NCBI GenBank assembly: GCA_013153825.1
Contig: JAADDP010000154.1
Span: forward strand, 1-16,797
Length of the DNA stretch: 16,797 nt
Origin: Campylobacterota bacterium
GTDB taxonomy: Bacteria > Campylobacterota > Campylobacteria > Campylobacterales > Sulfurovaceae
Reading direction: 5' to 3'
Shown here: piece by piece, positions 13,825 to 16,797 of the stretch
Layout: each line of letters begins with the position of its first letter
Numbering within the stretch: the stretch's first letter is position 1
Notes under the pieces: generated by a model
What the model saw: the letters and a program-made list of their open reading frames with translations, nothing else
What the model was told of the DNA's origin: nothing
The model's database searches: none
Position numbers and translations under genes: made by a program

Positions 13825-14961
13825 ATGGAAAAGATTGTTGATATTATAGATGCTATGGCTCATGAGAAGAATATACCGATAGAGTCTGCCATAGATGCCT
13901 TTAAAGAGGCGTTGATAAATACTGCAAAGAGGTGTAGTAGAAGCAAAGCTCCATATTTTGAGGCCATAATAGATATGGATAAGAGAGATTATAAGATAGA
14001 GCAGGTTACTACAGTTCTCGATGATGAGGATGAGAGACTACTCCTTAAAAAGAACCAAGATAGATACATATCCCTCTCAGAGGCTAGAGAGATATATGGA
14101 GATGATATTGATGTTGAGGATGAACTTAGAAGCGAGTTTAATATAGAGGATTATGGTAGAACTGCATCAGCAAACCTATATCAGGAGCTTCAATATCACA
14201 TCCAGAGGAGAGTCGAGAGAGTTCTATTTGAGAAGTATAAGCAGAAGATAGGAACTATCTTAATAGGAACAGTCACCAGAGTTGACGATAAGGAGAATAC
14301 ATATATTGAGATTGGTGAGTTAAAGGGTATTTTAAGTCAAAGAAATAGAATAAAGGGTGAAAAATTTAGAATAGGAGATACCCTAAAAGCACTATTGAGA
14401 TATGTCAATATAGATAGAGAGCATGGTATGTTTCTAGAGCTTACCAGAACAGCTCCAAAGTTTTTAGAGAGACTTATGGAGAAAGAGGTTCCAGAGATTG
14501 CCGATAATAGGGTTGAGATTGTTGCATCGGCTAGAATACCTGGGCAGAGAGCAAAAATTGCACTTAAAACGGAGTATCCAAATATAGATGCGATAGGTGC
14601 TACAGTAGGTGTTAAGGGGACGAGAATTAATGCAGTGAGTAGAGAACTAAATGGCGAAAATATAGATTGTATAGAGTATGCTATGATGCCGGAGGTATTT
14701 ATCACAAGAGCCTTATCACCTGCAATAGTTCAGAGCGTAAAGATTACAAATAGAAAAAAGAAGAGAGCATTGATTAATATCACTGCAGACCAGAAGGCGA
14801 AGGCTATAGGAAAAGATGGTATAAATATTAGATTGGCCTCTATGCTTACCGGTTACGCTCTTGAGCTAAACGAGATTGAGGGTATCACGGAGAGAGAGAA
14901 ACCTAGAGAGGTTGAGAAGACAAAGAGTACAGATGCACTGGCAGACCTATTTATAAAATAG
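13825..14961 (+). CDS. nusA: Transcription termination/antitermination factor NusA
   Basis: A 378-residue factor that binds RNA polymerase and nascent RNA to modulate pausing, termination and rRNA antitermination. Domains: N-terminal polymerase-binding domain (1-130, starting MEKIVDIIDAMAHEKNIP), S1 RNA-binding domain (about 142-205, IGTILIGTVTRVDDKE to LLRYVN), KH1 (about 225-290, with GVKGTRINAV) and KH2 (about 300-350, with IGKDGINIRLA). It lacks the C-terminal acidic repeats of the E. coli protein, as usual outside gammaproteobacteria. AAGGA precedes the ATG. It diverges from the HP0268-miaB run, as in C. jejuni (Cj0460). The stop is ten bp before exbB. Confidence 0.96.
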   Translation: MEKIVDIIDAMAHEKNIPIESAIDAFKEALINTAKRCSRSKAPYFEAIIDMDKRDYKIEQVTTVLDDEDERLLLKKNQDRYISLSEAREIYGDDIDVEDELRSEFNIEDYGRTASANLYQELQYHIQRRVERVLFEKYKQKIGTILIGTVTRVDDKENTYIEIGELKGILSQRNRIKGEKFRIGDTLKALLRYVNIDREHGMFLELTRTAPKFLERLMEKEVPEIADNRVEIVASARIPGQRAKIALKTEYPNIDAIGATVGVKGTRINAVSRELNGENIDCIEYAMMPEVFITRALSPAIVQSVKITNRKKKRALINITADQKAKAIGKDGINIRLASMLTGYALELNEIEGITEREKPREVEKTKSTDALADLFIK

Positions 14962-14971
14962 GATATATTTT

Positions 14972-15424
14972 ATGGATATTGAGTTAATTAGTAAGATTGT
15001 AGATTACGCTATTATGGGTATATTGGGCTTTATGAGTTTTCTTACACTATTTTTTTGGATAGAGAGAGTTCTTTTTTTCAGAAAACTAGATATCTCAAAA
15101 TACTCAACAAAAGAGAGATTAGAGATAGATATTACAAATAATATATCTATCTTATCCAGCTTTGGGGCAAATGCTCCATATGTTGGATTACTCGGGACGG
15201 TGCTTGGGATAATAGTTACATTTTACACTTTAGGAGAGAGTGGAAACCTTGATGTAAAGAGTATTATGACATCTTTAGCACTTGCACTAAAAGCTACTGC
15301 CATGGGTCTCGCTGTAGCAATTCCTGCCATATTCTTCTATAACCATCTCATTAGAAAGGTGGATGTAATCTTGGCAAAGTGGGAGATACTAGAGAGGAGA
15401 AGAGGTGAGGCTAAGAAGGTTTGA
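14972..15424 (+). CDS. exbB: TonB-system energizer ExbB (type 2)
   Basis: A 150-residue inner-membrane protein of the MotA/TolQ/ExbB proton-channel family, in the short form typical of Campylobacterota. Three membrane segments are visible: about 12-32, about 65-90 with the conserved APYVGLLGTVLGI, and about 105-130 with SLALALKATAMGLAVAIPA, the segment that lines the proton path in the family. It is a scaffold for ExbD and TonB and uses the proton gradient to drive TonB. The ribosome binding site AGGAT overlaps the nusA stop, ten bp upstream, so the gene is probably transcribed with nusA. The 3' end overlaps exbD by 20 bases. Confidence 0.93.
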   Translation: MDIELISKIVDYAIMGILGFMSFLTLFFWIERVLFFRKLDISKYSTKERLEIDITNNISILSSFGANAPYVGLLGTVLGIIVTFYTLGESGNLDVKSIMTSLALALKATAMGLAVAIPAIFFYNHLIRKVDVILAKWEILERRRGEAKKV

Positions 15425-15794
15425 TACCATAAATGTTGTCCCATTTATAGATATTATGTTGGTAATTCTGGTAATAGTATTGACAACAGCCTCCTTTATC
15501 CAACTTGGAATTATAGAGTTGAAACTACCAACAGCAGATGGAGAGAGTATAAAGAGCCGTAAGGTTGAGGAGCTTAATATATCCATAACAGATGTTGGAG
15601 ATATCATATTTAATAGGGAGAAGATAGAGCAAGATAGGTTGGAAGAGAGGCTCAAGGAGCATAATAGAAGTGTAAATATAACCCTCTATTGCGATCGCTC
15701 TGTAAAGTTTGAGAGGTTTGTATATCTTCTTGATATATTGAAATCTAATGGGTATGAGAATTTAGGTATTATGACAGAGAGAGATGGGAAGTAG
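15405..15794 (+). CDS. exbD: TonB-system energizer ExbD (type 2)
   Basis: A 129-residue partner of ExbB with a single N-terminal membrane segment (about 11-32) and a periplasmic domain. The proton-carrying aspartate is Asp16 in NVVPFIDIMLV, equivalent to Asp25 of E. coli ExbD. The start is GTG, inside exbB, with GAGGAGA about eight bases upstream; no ATG could restore the conserved N-terminus. The 20-base overlap with exbB and 11-base overlap with tonB indicate coupled translation of the complex. Confidence 0.93.
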   Translation: MRLRRFDTINVVPFIDIMLVILVIVLTTASFIQLGIIELKLPTADGESIKSRKVEELNISITDVGDIIFNREKIEQDRLEERLKEHNRSVNITLYCDRSVKFERFVYLLDILKSNGYENLGIMTERDGK

Positions 15795-16635
15795 CAGATA
15801 TATCTACTCATTTATGGCCACAGCTCTAATATACATATCACTTATATATGGGATATACACCTTAAATTTTAAGAGAGAGATTAAGAGGGAGAGAGCAGAG
15901 ATTGTAAAGATAGCTCTTATTAAACCTCCTCCTATACCTACGCCTATGAAGATTGCTAAGAGGGTAGAGGCAAAACCCAAAATAAAACGTAAAATTAAGA
16001 GGCGAAAGAGGGTTAAAAGGGTAAAACGAAATAGAAAGAGGCTTAAGAGAAGAGCTAAAGTTCACCATAGGGCTAAGAAGAGGAGAAAAATAGAGGAGAG
16101 TAGCCACATAGAGAGGAGAGTTGTAGAGAGGGTGAAAAATAGACCGATAGCAACTCCAGTAGCAACCCCAGAACCTGAGCCGATTGAGGAGTATATAGAA
16201 TATCAGAGATATACTCCACCAGCTGAAACTATGACACCCCCAAGTGAGTATCACCAGAGTAGAGCAGAAGATAGGGTTGAGAGGGCTAAACCTATAGAGA
16301 AGCGTAGAGAGATTAAACCATCAACAGGAGGTGGTAAAAATTTAAGTGGGGAGAAGAGGGAGTTTCTAAGTGGAATTAGAGAGAGTATAAATCTTAACAA
16401 ACGATATCCTAGAAGGGCTAAGAGGCTTGGAATTGAGGGGGTTGTAAGGGTTACATTTGATATAAATTCAGATGGAGATGTCTCAAATATAAGAACATCT
16501 GATGCACCAAATATCCTTAAAGGGGCAGTTATAAGAGCTGTAAAAGAGTCATTCCCAGTTGATATTCCAGATAATATAGCATCTATATTTCCAATTAGAG
16601 GGGTATCCGTTAAGTTGATATTTAGGCTAAATTAG
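15784..16635 (+). CDS. tonB: TonB energy-transducing protein with very basic linker
   Basis: A 283-residue protein that spans the periplasm and passes ExbBD energy to TonB-dependent outer-membrane transporters. One membrane segment (about 8-28) is followed by a short proline stretch (KPPPIPTP, 47-54). Residues 64-102 contain 27 Lys/Arg in 39 positions and no acidic residue, where TonB usually has Pro-Glu/Pro-Lys repeats. A more ordinary Pro/Glu-rich part follows (about 120-160). The C-terminal TonB domain starts around 195 with RYPRRAKRLGIEGVVRVTF (Tyr208-Pro209) and ends IFRLN. It overlaps exbD by 11 bases and its stop overlaps the stop of the convergent next gene. No TonB-dependent receptor lies in the window, so the cargo is unknown. 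Confidence 0.92.
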   Translation: MGSSRYIYSFMATALIYISLIYGIYTLNFKREIKRERAEIVKIALIKPPPIPTPMKIAKRVEAKPKIKRKIKRRKRVKRVKRNRKRLKRRAKVHHRAKKRRKIEESSHIERRVVERVKNRPIATPVATPEPEPIEEYIEYQRYTPPAETMTPPSEYHQSRAEDRVERAKPIEKRREIKPSTGGGKNLSGEKREFLSGIRESINLNKRYPRRAKRLGIEGVVRVTFDINSDGDVSNIRTSDAPNILKGAVIRAVKESFPVDIPDNIASIFPIRGVSVKLIFRLN

Positions 16636-16797
16636 CGATTTGAGTATATATATATGCTTAAAACAATTAGTGATATAGTCAACAGTAGAGTGGCTATCTT
16701 AATAATACTATATGGTCTCTCCCCCACAACCCTGCCAGATTGCCCATTTATAAGATATATATAATCTTCCCCTTTCCACCTAAATTCAGCTCTATAT
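16632..16797 (-). CDS. C-terminal end of an unidentified tail-anchored membrane protein (partial)
   Basis: The frame is open from the right edge for 54 codons to a TAA that overlaps the tonB stop by four bases. The visible part reads YRAEFRWKGEDYIYLINGQS and continues GRVVGERPYS, then a single hydrophobic segment (about 18 residues, IIKIATLLLTISLIVLSI) and a short tail YIYSNR. A soluble domain followed by a terminal membrane anchor is clear. The NGQSGRVVGERPYS segment looks like a conserved motif I associate with C-terminal ends of zinc-ribbon-like bacterial membrane proteins, but I cannot name the family with confidence. Codon use matches the neighbouring genes. Confidence 0.7.
   Translation of the reverse strand, partial: YRAEFRWKGEDYIYLINGQSGRVVGERPYSIIKIATLLLTISLIVLSIYIYSNR

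Noticed and set aside
15405-15794. Frameshift between exbB and exbD, or between exbD and tonB
   Set aside because: Each frame gives a full family-length protein with its own ribosome binding site; the overlaps of 20 and 11 bases are normal coupling.
15862-16254. Minus-strand open frame opposite tonB
   Set aside because: It is a shadow of the Lys/Arg-rich codons of tonB; it lacks a ribosome binding site and family-like content. Other long antisense frames opposite lon, nusA and the large exported gene were rejected likewise.
1-16797. CRISPR arrays, tRNA or rRNA genes, insertion sequences, phage genes
   Set aside because: No regularly spaced repeats, no conserved tRNA or rRNA stretches, and no transposase, integrase or terminal repeats were found in the spacers or frames.

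Overview
The window is a compact, AT-rich bacterial chromosome segment that reads as Campylobacterota (the former Epsilonproteobacteria). Three things point there. (1) The blocks lon-bamD next to proC, and nusA divergent from an HP0268-like gene, miaB and a DUF374 acyltransferase, match gene neighbourhoods I know from Campylobacter jejuni and Helicobacter. (2) The short ExbB and ExbD are of the type-2 form. (3) Promoters show a clear TATAAT with no obvious -35 box. Arginine is mostly AGA/AGG and isoleucine often ATA. I cannot name the genus.

Layout. At the left edge is the 3' end of thiG (+), tail to tail with lon (-) and bamD (-). proC (+) diverges from bamD. A 286-bp spacer follows; it holds a possible tiny-peptide/antisense-RNA locus and the promoter of the largest gene, a 1467-residue exported protein with two SdrD-type B domains around a propeller-like region. 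Next come an orphan OppB/DppB-type permease (+), an ICMT/PEMT-like membrane methyltransferase (-) and nadA (+) with a palindrome-rich upstream region. The minus-strand run HP0268-like, miaB, DUF374 acyltransferase faces away from nusA, exbB, exbD and tonB (+). The right edge holds the 3' end of an unidentified minus-strand membrane protein.

How the genes work together. Most are housekeeping genes: protein quality control (Lon), outer-membrane assembly (BamD), proline, NAD and thiamine synthesis, tRNA modification, lipid acylation and transcription elongation. ExbB-ExbD-TonB form an energy-transducing complex for outer-membrane uptake and are probably co-transcribed with nusA. All four convergent gene pairs meet with almost no spacer or overlap.

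Most interesting observations. The large exported protein is strongly enriched in the five-residue acceptor site of the Campylobacter-type N-glycosylation enzyme PglB: 21 of its 31 Asn-X-Ser/Thr sites carry Asp/Glu at -2. The spacer before it has the parts of a type I toxin-antitoxin-like module: a 21-residue amphipathic peptide with a strong ribosome binding site, a 15-bp inverted repeat enclosing its start, and an antisense TATAAT. TonB has an extremely basic periplasmic linker. No CRISPR array, rRNA, tRNA, insertion sequence or phage gene was seen.
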